Assembly (NCBI GenBank): GCA_948777935.1
Contig: CAQDYY010000016.1
Location: 1 to 15,117, forward strand
DNA length: 15,117 nucleotides
Direction: 5' to 3'
Source: an uncultured Clostridia bacterium
Lineage (GTDB): Bacteria; Bacillota; Clostridia; TANB77; CAG-508
Shown here: piece after piece, positions 1-7,254 of the stretch
Layout: each line of letters starts with the position of its first letter
Numbering within the stretch: position 1 is the stretch's first letter
Notes under the pieces: model-generated
The model's database searches: none
Told to the model about the DNA's origin: nothing
Seen by the model: the letters and a program-made list of their open reading frames with translations, nothing else
Made by a program: the position numbers and the translations under genes

Positions 1-24
1 TGTGTTTTCTTTTACTAATTTAAT

Positions 25-46
25 CTTAAAAATATGTCTTTTTAAG
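25..46 (-). other. Hairpin in the leader of the left-edge transcript
   Basis: An 8-bp perfect inverted repeat (CTTAAAAA and TTTTTAAG, 6-nt loop) lies just downstream of the promoter at 68-96. It would sit in the 5' leader of a gene beyond the window edge. It is AT-rich with no clean U-run after it, so I cannot say whether it is a weak attenuator or chance. Confidence 0.3.
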
Positions 47-67
47 TAAATCGTGCCTGTATTATCT

Positions 68-96
68 ATATTATCATTTTTTGTTACTAATGTCAA
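68..96 (-). promoter_or_regulatory. Sigma-A promoter for a gene left of the window
   Basis: On the minus strand a perfect -35 TTGACA (91-96) is separated by 17 bp from a -10 TAATAT (68-73). Transcription would start near position 61 and run out of the left edge. No start codon for the target gene is visible in the remaining 60 bases. Confidence 0.65.
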
Positions 97-142
97 TACA
101 TTTTTATTGGTATTTTTTTCTTTTTAATTCTATTTTATACAC

Positions 143-175
143 AAAAGGACATTAGTATAATTCTAATGCCCTTTT
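143..175 (-). terminator. Rho-independent terminator of the lepA operon
   Basis: A 13-bp inverted repeat (143-155 with 163-175, one A-C mismatch, 7-nt loop) lies 14 bases beyond the stop codon at 189. Read on the minus strand, the stem ends in a run of T. It closes the operon that begins with the HAD-family gene. Confidence 0.8.
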
Positions 176-188
176 ATATATAATTTAA

Positions 189-1843
189 CTATTGTATTAC
201 ATTTTCATAATTTACAATTGTATTTGTTTCTGGTGAATTTGGGTTAGATTGTGTTAATCCATTTTGCATATCTTCTTGTTCTTGTACTTCTCTTGCTACT
301 GCCATTTGTTGTTCATACATCCTGTTTAATTGAATTATAATTGCATTTAATAGCTGTTCAATATTTTCTGGAGTACGATTATTTAATGTTGCTGAATTTG
401 TTTCATTTAATTCTTGCGTATTAACATTACTACTTGGCATAATTTTAGAATTTATGCTTAATGTATAGTAAGTAGTATCTGAATCATTTATTTTAACAAT
501 AATATCATTATTAAACCCATTTTGTGATGAGCTTTGTTTTGTATTATTTTGTAATGAAATTTTTATAGTTTTTCCATTTATTTCGGTTGTAACAATTATT
601 GTTATATTACTTATATTATTTGTCATTTGTTTTGACAATTCAATATTTTTAATAGTATATATATTTGGTTCTGGTATATCTGGCTGTGTTGGTGTTTGTG
701 CACTTCCTTCTATTATTTGATAGTTATTATCTGTAGTAATAGTATTGTTATTAACTAAGTTTTCATCACTATCATTTGTAGTATAAGTTTTATTTAAAGA
801 AATTAATGTTCTAACATTATTATTATTTCTTTCATAATCAAATGTATAATACTCGTTTGGAGCTATTTCTATTCCGTGTTCTTACTAATTTGCCATTTGC
901 CTCATAAAATTCTATTTTTATGCCATTTTCAAACCCATCTGTATTGATTTTTTCTATTTCATTTTGTATAAATTTTTGTATGTCATTTGTTGTTATGCTC
1001 GTTTTCAATTTAAGTATTTGAACCTTTTGTAAAATAACATTTAAAGCTGTATCATCTTGTGATATTTCATTTAAAACTGCTACTGTTAAATTTTTGTATT
1101 CCTCATTTGTTAGTGTTATTCCATAAACATTGGTTAATACTTGTTTTCCAAATGTTTCAATGTTTACATTCTTATTGTAATAATATTTATCTTTTGAAAT
1201 TTGTGAATCCATAACTTTTAGTAACAAATCTTGTATATATGTTTTTTCTTGTTCATTAAGAGTTAGTAAATCTGTTAAAGAAATACTTTCTATTTTATCT
1301 GGTATATTTGATACATCTTGTATTCCTAGTTTTCCGTGCTAATTGTTTTAAATTATTATTTTCGATTCCTAAATATATATTAAAAATTGGTTCAGATGTA
1401 ATATTATTTATCCCATTTACCATATGTAAATCTCCATCATGTGCATATTGTCCCGTAAACAGTTCTTTTGTTAAATATTTAATTTTAACTTCACTATAAT
1501 CTCTATTATTTTCCGGGTCTGCATTTTTAGTATATGTAATGTTAAAGTTTCTAGGTGGAGTGGTTTGGTTTGCTATTTCTGGGTTACTAGATTCTAAATC
1601 TAACTTAATATTTGAATTTACAATATATGGAGCACTTTTTAATTGTTCCATTCCTAATTTATTAGAATCTTGCATGTATTGTTCTACTATTTCTACATTT
1701 TGACCTAAATATTTAGCAAACATTTCTTGTTTAGTTTTAAATAACTCTGTTTTAGTAAATAGAATTACACCAACAATTGCAATACATGCTACTATTGCAA
1801 TTATAACTGATACTATTATTATTACTTTCTTTTTCTTGTCCAT
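189..1843 (-). CDS. Membrane-anchored extracellular protein, 550 aa, read through two CGG +1 frameshifts
   Basis: I cannot name this protein. It resembles uncharacterised Firmicute membrane proteins with one N-terminal anchor. Seen: a basic start (MDKKKK), one membrane helix at about residues 7-30, then a long polar, Asn/Gln/Thr-rich region, so the bulk should lie outside the cell. In conventional reading it is three ORFs. Each joins the next if the C of an in-frame CGG is skipped: after Ala169 (skipped base 1336) and after Thr322 (skipped base 876), each followed by Gly. The corrected frame is open from the ATG at 1843 to the stop at 189 (169 + 153 + 228 residues). Its ribosome site, AAAGGGAGGA at 1851-1860, overlaps the rlmB stop codon, so it is the last gene of the lepA operon. 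If CGG is not a shift site, it is a pseudogene with two frameshifts. Confidence 0.75.
874..876 (-). other. CGG +1 frameshift site 2 of the 550-aa protein
   Basis: The in-frame context is AGA ACA CGG A. Skipping the C (base 876) gives AGA ACA GGA, and the frame stays open 687 bases to the stop at 189. Without the shift, translation ends at 838. Confidence 0.75.
1334..1336 (-). other. CGG +1 frameshift site 1 of the 550-aa protein
   Basis: The in-frame context is TTA GCA CGG A. Skipping the C (base 1336) gives TTA GCA GGA AAA and opens exactly 153 codons to the next CGG site. Without the shift, translation ends at 1295. Confidence 0.75.
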
Positions 1844-1858
1844 TTTTTCTTCCTCCCT

Positions 1859-2617
1859 TTATTTTTCCATTCTTTGTTTTCTTGCTTCATACATAACTAT
1901 TCCTGCTGAAACAGAAGCATTTAATGATGTAATATTACCTAACATAGGAATTTTAACTAGGAAGTCACAATTTTCTTTTGTTAACCTACTCATTCCATTT
2001 CCTTCACTTCCAATAACAATAGCAAGTGGACCGTGTTAAGTCTTGTTGATAATAGTTTTTGTCTGTTTCCATATCAGTTCCGGCAAATCCATATTCCTTC
2101 TTTTTTTAGTGTTTTTATTGTTTCTACTATGTTGTTTACTCTTGCGATTTTCATATGTTCTACTGCTCCGGCACGATACTTTTGCTACTGTACTATTTAC
2201 AGATGCTGCTCTTCTTTTAGGAATAATAATTCCATGAACTCCCGCTGTTTCTGCTGTTCTTATAATTGAGCCTAAATTATGTGGATCTTCAATTCCGTCT
2301 AATAAAATTATAAATGCATCTTCGTTTTTGTCTTTTGCAAAATCTATTATATCATAAACATCACAATAGTCAAATGGCGGAATAATAGCTATTATTCCTT
2401 GTGCATTAGGGGTTTGGCTCATGTTCTTAAATTTTTGCTTGTCAATTTCTACTACTAATATTTTTCTTTCTTTTGCAATGGCTAATATTTTATTAATAGA
2501 ACCTTGTTTTTCTCCTTTTTCTACATAGATTTTGTTAATGTCTTTTCCAGATTCTATTAATTCTAATACTGCATTTCTTCCTTCTACTTGGTCTTCATAT
2601 TGTTCTCTATTTTCCAT
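1859..2617 (-). CDS. rlmB: 23S rRNA 2'-O-methyltransferase RlmB (TrmH/SPOUT family), read through three CGG +1 frameshifts
   Basis: This SPOUT-fold enzyme family transfers methyl from S-adenosylmethionine to a ribose 2'-OH; RlmB modifies a peptidyl-transferase-centre guanosine of 23S rRNA. Seen after correcting three frame shifts: an N-terminal substrate-binding domain (VEGRNAVLELI), motif 1 DPHNLGSIIRTAE near residues 112-124, motif 2 GSEGNGMSRL, and the knot motif IPMLGNITSLNASVSAG near the C-terminus. The corrected length is 251 residues, normal for the family. The segments are 149, 29, 16 and 57 residues, joined at CGG codons after Cys149, Cys178 and Thr194. Each shift restores a glycine, in the contexts VSCGAVEH, CGTDM and LTGPL. 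Uncorrected, the frame stops at 2036 and lacks motifs 2 and 3. The ribosome site (TAGGAG) overlaps the lepA stop codon, 9 bases upstream. TrmH-type tRNA or rRNA specificity cannot be fully separated here. Confidence 0.88.
2031..2033 (-). other. CGG +1 frameshift site 3 of rlmB
   Basis: The in-frame context is TTA ACA CGG T. Skipping the C (base 2033) gives Leu-Thr-Gly-Pro-Leu, then the GSEGNG motif. The following 58 codons run open to the stop at 1859. Confidence 0.82.
2080..2082 (-). other. CGG +1 frameshift site 2 of rlmB
   Basis: The context, in the frame set by the first shift, is ATT TGC CGG A. Skipping the C (base 2082) gives Ile-Cys-Gly-Thr-Asp-Met, matching the family's GTD motif. 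Exactly 16 codons follow before the third site. Without this shift a TGA follows two codons later. Confidence 0.82.
2168..2170 (-). other. CGG +1 frameshift site 1 of rlmB
   Basis: The in-frame context is TCG TGC CGG A. Skipping the C (base 2170) gives Val-Ser-Cys-Gly-Ala-Val-Glu-His, the expected family sequence after the KRRA region. Exactly 29 codons follow before the second site. Confidence 0.82.
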
Positions 2618-2626
2618 TTTACTCTC

Positions 2627-4438
2627 CTATTCTTCATCTAGTTTTAATACACTTAGGAATGCTTCTTGTGGTATATCTACATTTCCAATTTGTCTCATTT
2701 TCTTTTTACCTTTTTTCTGCTTTTCTAATAGTTTTTTCTTTCTTGTAATATCTCCACCATAGCATTTTGCAAGTACATCTTTTCTCATTGCTGAAATTGT
2801 TTCTCTTGCTATTATTTGCCCTCCTATTACTGCTTGGATTGGAATTGCAAATAGTTGTCTTGGTATAACTGTTTTTAGCTTTTCTACCATTTTCTTTCCT
2901 CTAGTATAGCTTGAATCTTTATGCACTATAAATGATAATGCATCTACTCCTTCACCATTTACTCTAATATCTAGCTTTACGAGTTCTGCTCTTCTATATT
3001 CTTTAAATTCGTAATCAAATGAAGCATATCCTTTTGTTTTTGATTTTAACTGGTCAAAAAAGTCATATATAATTTCGTTTAATGGTAATTCATATATAAG
3101 TGTTACTCTTGTAGTATCTAAGTATTTCATATCAATATATACACCACGTCTATTTTGACATATTTCCATAATGTTTCCAACATAGTCCTTTGGTGTTAAA
3201 ATTTCTGCTTTTACAATTGGCTCTTCCATATAAGAGATTTCTTGTGGTACTGGTAAGTCTGCCGGATTATATAATTCTTCCATAGTTCCATCAGTTTTAT
3301 GAACTTTATATATTACTGATGGTGATGTAGTAATTAAGCTTAAGTCAAATTCTCTATCTAGTCTTTCTTCTATAATCTCTAAATGAAGTAACCCTAAAAA
3401 TCCACATCTAAACCCAAAGCCTAATGCAGTAGAAGTTTCTGGCTCATATTGTAATGCTGCATCATTTAATTTTAGTTTTTCTAATGCTACTTTTAAGTTT
3501 TCGTAATCACTTCCATCTACTGGGTATAAGCCACAATATACCATTGGATTTACTTTTTTATAACCTTGTAGAGCTTCACTCGCTGGCTTATTATTTAATG
3601 TAATTGTATCTCCTACATGAATATCTGATAAATTTTTAATACTTGCTGCAATATATCCTACTTCCCCTGCAAGTATCTGATTACTTGGCACATACGTTCC
3701 TGGTTCAAAATATCCAACTTCTGTTACTATAAATACTTTATTTGCTGCCATTAATCTTATTTCGTCTCCTACTTTTACACTTCCATCTACTACACGGACA
3801 TATGCTATTGCTCCTTTGTAGTTATCATAGAATGAATCAAATATAAGACATTTTAGTTCTGAATTTTCATCTCCTTTAGGATCTGGTATATCTGTTACTA
3901 TTCTTTCTAATACTTCTTCCACATTTAAGCCAGATTTTGCCGAAATACATGGTGCATCCATTGCAGGTATTCCTATTATATCTTCAATTTCTTTTTTTAC
4001 TTCATCTGGTCTTGCATTTGGTAAATCTATTTTATTTATTACTGGCAGTATTTCTAAGTTGTTATCTAATGCTAGATATACATTTGCAAGAGTTTGTGCT
4101 TCTACTCCTTGGCTTGAGTCTACTACTAATATTGCTCCATCACATGCAGCAAGGCTTCTTGATACTTCGTAATTAAAATCTACGTGTCCCGGTGTATCTA
4201 TTAAATTAAATGTATATTCCTCTCCATCTTTAGCTTTATAGCACATTCTAACTGCTTGTGATTTTATTGTAATTCCTCTTTCTTTTTCTAGTTCCATATT
4301 ATCTAGTACTTGGCTTTCCATTTCACGTTTAGAAAGTACACCTGTCATTTCAATTAATCTATCTGCTAATGTTGATTTTCCATGGTCAATATGTGCAATA
4401 ATACTAAAATTTCTAATATGCTTTTGTCTATCACTCAT
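2627..4438 (-). CDS. lepA: Elongation factor 4 (LepA), translational GTPase
   Basis: LepA/EF4 is a ribosome-associated GTPase related to EF-G, reported to act in back-translocation and/or 30S biogenesis. Seen: G1 AHIDHGKST (residues 15-23), G3 DTPGH (81-85), G4 NKID (135-138), then EF-G-like domains and the LepA-specific C-terminal domain with SYTRGKKMVEKLK and a lysine-rich stretch. At 603 residues it is full length and intact. Its ATG overlaps the stop of the upstream HAD gene (ATGA), suggesting translational coupling, with GGAGG about 10 bases upstream. rlmB follows 9 bases after its stop. In contrast to rlmB, it contains no in-frame CGG; its arginines use AGA, CGT and others. Confidence 0.97.
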   Translation of the reverse strand: MSDRQKHIRNFSIIAHIDHGKSTLADRLIEMTGVLSKREMESQVLDNMELEKERGITIKSQAVRMCYKAKDGEEYTFNLIDTPGHVDFNYEVSRSLAACDGAILVVDSSQGVEAQTLANVYLALDNNLEILPVINKIDLPNARPDEVKKEIEDIIGIPAMDAPCISAKSGLNVEEVLERIVTDIPDPKGDENSELKCLIFDSFYDNYKGAIAYVRVVDGSVKVGDEIRLMAANKVFIVTEVGYFEPGTYVPSNQILAGEVGYIAASIKNLSDIHVGDTITLNNKPASEALQGYKKVNPMVYCGLYPVDGSDYENLKVALEKLKLNDAALQYEPETSTALGFGFRCGFLGLLHLEIIEERLDREFDLSLITTSPSVIYKVHKTDGTMEELYNPADLPVPQEISYMEEPIVKAEILTPKDYVGNIMEICQNRRGVYIDMKYLDTTRVTLIYELPLNEIIYDFFDQLKSKTKGYASFDYEFKEYRRAELVKLDIRVNGEGVDALSFIVHKDSSYTRGKKMVEKLKTVIPRQLFAIPIQAVIGGQIIARETISAMRKDVLAKCYGGDITRKKKLLEKQKKGKKKMRQIGNVDIPQEAFLSVLKLDEE

Positions 4439-5025
4439 TTAGTTTTTTCCTCCATACTTAAATTATATATGTATCTATATATTTCTCCCCAATTATTTAC
4501 TTCTTTTAAATATTCATTTTCTTCTAGTTTTTCTCGATTTACATCCCTAAAATATAATGTTTTAATTTTATTTTGTGCTGTATCATTACATATACTTGAT
4601 TTATCATCTATCATTATATCTATGCTTTCTTGTTTGCAAATTGCAGTTTTGTCTTCCACACACCAAAAATATTTATTAAATGTAAGATTAAAATCATTAA
4701 GTCTTTCTTCTCCTGCTTCCTTCATTCCTTTAATAGTTAGTCCTCTAGCAGTAATTATTATTAATTCATGTCCATCTTTTTTTAAAAGTTGCAATACTTC
4801 TTTTGCATTTGGCATTAGCATAGATTTCTTAGTTAATTCTACAAATTTTTCTCTGAAACCACTTATTTCATTTGCATTCCAATCATACCTTTCAGAATTA
4901 CGAAATCCTTTAGGATTAACAACTCCGTTTTTATGAAGTTCTAATAAATCATATAATTCTGCACTAGCTCTAAACACATTCTCACTATCTAATATAACTC
5001 CATCTATATCTAATCCAATTTTCAT
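4435..5025 (-). CDS. HAD-superfamily phosphatase, 5'-nucleotidase-like
   Basis: This looks like a haloacid dehalogenase-fold phosphohydrolase of the cytosolic 5'(3')-deoxyribonucleotidase-like group. Seen, numbering from my chosen start: motif I DIDGVI near residue 6 (the first Asp would be the nucleophile), motif II ITARG near residue 90, and motif IV IDDK near residue 140, in the right order for the 196-residue length. The substrate is not evident. Two ATGs are possible (5031 and 5025). I chose 5025 because AAGGAG sits 7 bases before it but only 1 base before the upstream ATG. It is the first gene of an operon with lepA, rlmB and a membrane protein, and it has its own promoter at 5050-5078. 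Confidence 0.8.
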   Translation of the reverse strand: MKIGLDIDGVILDSENVFRASAELYDLLELHKNGVVNPKGFRNSERYDWNANEISGFREKFVELTKKSMLMPNAKEVLQLLKKDGHELIIITARGLTIKGMKEAGEERLNDFNLTFNKYFWCVEDKTAICKQESIDIMIDDKSSICNDTAQNKIKTLYFRDVNREKLEENEYLKEVNNWGEIYRYIYNLSMEEKTK

Positions 5026-5049
5026 AATCATTCTCCTTACATTATTGCT

Positions 5050-5078
5050 ATTCTATCATATATCTTACCAAATCACAA
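5050..5078 (-). promoter_or_regulatory. Sigma-A promoter of the HAD-lepA-rlmB operon
   Basis: On the minus strand, -35 TTGTGA (5073-5078), a 17-bp spacer and -10 TAGAAT (5050-5055) with an upstream TG extension. The predicted start near 5043 leaves a leader of about 18 bases that contains the ribosome site AAGGAG. Confidence 0.65.
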
Positions 5079-5102
5079 TATATAAATTTTGAAAAATAAT
5101 AT

Positions 5103-5139
5103 ATAAAGGAGCCACTCGCGTTATGAGCTGCTCCTTTAT
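5103..5139 (-). terminator. Rho-independent terminator of uvrB
   Basis: A 10-bp outer stem (5103-5112 with 5130-5139) holds a short inner CTC/GAG stem. On the minus strand it is followed by a T-rich run. It begins 2 bases after the uvrB stop codon. Confidence 0.85.
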
Positions 5140-5140
5140 C

Positions 5141-7097
5141 TTACATTAACTTTTCTAATTCTTTTATCTTATCTCTTATTTCAGCTGCTTTTTCAAATTC
5201 CATATTACTTGCATGGTTTAGCATTTCATCTGTTAATTTATTTATAATATCTTTTATATCCTCATCTTTTTTAATTTCATATTCTGCACCAATATCTTCC
5301 ACAATTGTTGCTTTTATTGTATCTCTTACAGATTTCTTAATTGTCATTGGTGTAATTCCATTAGCCTTATTATATTCACTTTGTATTTTTCTTCTACGAT
5401 TAGTCTCTGTAATCGCTTTTTCCATGCTTTCAGTTAGTTCATCTGCATACATTATTACTTTTCCTTCTGTATTTCTTGCAGCACGTCCAATAGTTTGTAT
5501 TAATGAACGCTCTGAACGTAAGAATCCTTCTTTATCTGCATCTAAAATTGCAACAAGTGATACTTCTGGAATGTCTAGACCTTCTCTTAATAAGTTAATT
5601 CCAACAAGCACATCAAATTCGCCTAATCTTAAGTCTCTAATAATTTCCATTCTCTCTAATGCTTTAATATCTGAATGCATATATTTTACTTTTATATCTA
5701 ACCCTGCTAAATAGCTTGTTAAATCTTCTGCCATTTTTTTAGTTAAAGTAGTAACAAGCACTCTTTCATTCTTTTCAACCCTTTCATGAATTCTTGCAAT
5801 TAAATCATCAATTTGGTTTTCTACTGGTCTTACTTCAATTTCAGGGTCTAGTAACCCTGTTGGACGTATAATTTGTTCTACTACATTTTCTTTAGAATGT
5901 TCTTTTTCATAATCTGCTGGTGTTGCACTTACAAATACTACTTGATTAATCTTATTTTCAAATTCATCAAATTGTAATGGTCTGTTATCTAATGCTGATG
6001 GAAGCCTAAATCCATATTGAACTAGCGATTCCTTTCTTGCTCTATCTCCATTATACATTCCTCTTACTTGTGGAATAGTTGCATGTGATTCATCTATTAA
6101 TAGCAAGAAATCTTTTGGTAAATAATCTAAAAGTGTAAATGGTGCACTTCCTGCTTCTCGTCCACTAATATGCCTTGAATAATTCTCAATTCCTTGGCAG
6201 AACCCTGTTTCTTTCATCATTTCAATATCAAAATTAGTACGTTCTTCTATTCTTTGTGCTTCAATTAATTTATTATTATCTTTAAAATATTTAATTCTTC
6301 CTTCAAGTTCCTCTTCAATTGTATGAATTGCTCTTTCCATTTTGTCACTTGATGTAACATAGTGTGAGTTTGGGAAAATCATAACATGATTACGTGTACC
6401 TATTACCTTTCCAGTTATAGGGTTTATTTCAGATAGTTTTTCTATTTCATCTCCCCACATCTCTACACGAATTGCCTTCTCATTTTCATCTGATGGATAT
6501 ATTTCTATAGTATCTCCTTTTGCTCTAAAAGTTCCCCTTTTAAAGTCTAACTCATTTCTTGTATATTGCATTGTAACTAATTTCTTTAAGATTTCATCTC
6601 GTGTTTTTTTCATATTAGGTCTTAAAGAAATAATCATATTTTCGTAGTCTATTGGGTCTCCTAAACCATAAATGCAAGAAACTGATGATACTATAATAAC
6701 ATCTTTTGTCTCAAATAGTGCTGCTGTTGCTGAGTGTCGTAGTTTATCAATTTCATCATTAATAGACGAATCCTTCTCTATATAGGTATCTGATGATGCT
6801 ATATATGCTTCGGGCTGGTAATAGTCGTAGTATGAAACAAAATATTCAACACTGTTCTCTGGAAAGAACTCCTTGAATTCACTATAAAGTTGACCGTGCT
6901 AATGTTTTGTTATGGGCAAGTACGAGGGTTGGTTTTTGTACTTTTTGTATAATATTTGCCATTGTAAAAGTTTTTCCTGAGCCTGTAACCCCTAGAAGTG
7001 TCTGGAATTTCTTTCCCTCCATTATTCCCTTACTTAAATATTCTATTGCTTTTGGTTGGTCGCCAGTTGGCTTATATTCTGAATGAATTTTAAACAT
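5141..7097 (-). CDS. uvrB: Excinuclease ABC subunit B (UvrB), read through one CGG +1 frameshift
   Basis: UvrB is the damage-verifying helicase-like subunit of nucleotide excision repair and works with UvrA and UvrC, neither encoded here. Seen: Walker A GVTGSGKT (about 36-43), the beta-hairpin YYDYYQPEAYI just after residue 88, the DESH box at about 335-338, motif VI QTIGRAARN and a C-terminal UVR domain ending at the stop. The ATG at 7097 has GGAGG at 7104-7108. In conventional reading the gene stops four codons after Ala67, and the rest is an ORF lacking the Walker A. Skipping the C of the CGG at 6894-6896 gives LAGQLYSEF, the expected UvrB sequence, and opens 584 further codons, for 651 residues in all. 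A full set of motifs with no other damage argues for a functional gene rather than a pseudogene. Confidence 0.93.
6894..6896 (-). other. CGG +1 frameshift site of uvrB
   Basis: The in-frame context is TTA GCA CGG T. Skipping the C (base 6896) gives Leu-Ala-Gly-Gln-Leu-Tyr-Ser-Glu-Phe. Without the shift the ribosome meets TAG after Arg-Ser-Thr-Leu. Confidence 0.85.
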
Positions 7098-7125
7098 TTT
7101 TTGCCTCCATTTATTTTTATTATGA

Positions 7126-7154
7126 CTATTATCAGCCTAAAAATTCGTGTAATA
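7126..7154 (-). promoter_or_regulatory. Candidate uvrB promoter
   Basis: On the minus strand a weak -35 TATTAC (7149-7154), 17-bp spacer and extended -10 TGA-TAATAG (7126-7134). The start would fall near 7119, just before GGAGG and the ATG. The repeat at 7141-7153 overlaps the -35, so it could be an operator. No canonical Gram-positive LexA palindrome is visible. Confidence 0.4.
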
Positions 7155-7228
7155 TACCAAACAAATTCGTGTAATTTGTTCGCCTTTTTTCGTTTTTTTG
7201 TAAACATAAATAGCAATTACACGAATTT
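7141..7228. repeat. Three copies of AAATTCGTGTAAT, two direct and one inverted
   Basis: AAATTCGTGTAAT occurs at 7141-7153 and 7163-7175, and its reverse complement at 7216-7228. The second and third copies pair perfectly over 14 bp (7163-7176 with 7215-7228) around a 38-nt loop. They lie between the DUF1287 gene and uvrB. They could be operators, alternative hairpin arms, or remnants of a small inverted-repeat element. Confidence 0.7.
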
Positions 7229-7254
7229 AAGTCACAAACTTTATTTATTTAGTT

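Noticed and set aside
5141..6637. Treating 5141-6637 as a separate gene starting at Met154 of UvrB
   Set aside because: It would lack the Walker A, has no ribosome site, and the frame is open upstream all the way to the CGG.
874..6896. Systematic sequencing or basecalling error as the cause of the six extra bases
   Set aside because: Not excluded, but less likely. An error motif would not know the reading frame, yet all six insertions are in phase with codons. Similar CAGG contexts are intact elsewhere, for example near 321, 1900, 4343 and 6150. The sites are not homopolymers. Short reads would settle it.
189..7097. Reading uvrB, rlmB and the 550-residue gene as ordinary pseudogenes
   Set aside because: All six breaks are the same single-base event at an in-frame CGG before a glycine codon. 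Random decay would give deletions, stops and varied positions, and there are none.
7126..7228. Canonical LexA/SOS box at uvrB
   Set aside because: Only CGAA-type fragments occur; no palindrome of the CGAAC-N4-GTTCG type is present.
7141..7228. CRISPR array from the three AAATTCGTGTAAT copies
   Set aside because: Copies are only 13 bp, one is inverted, and the spacing is uneven.
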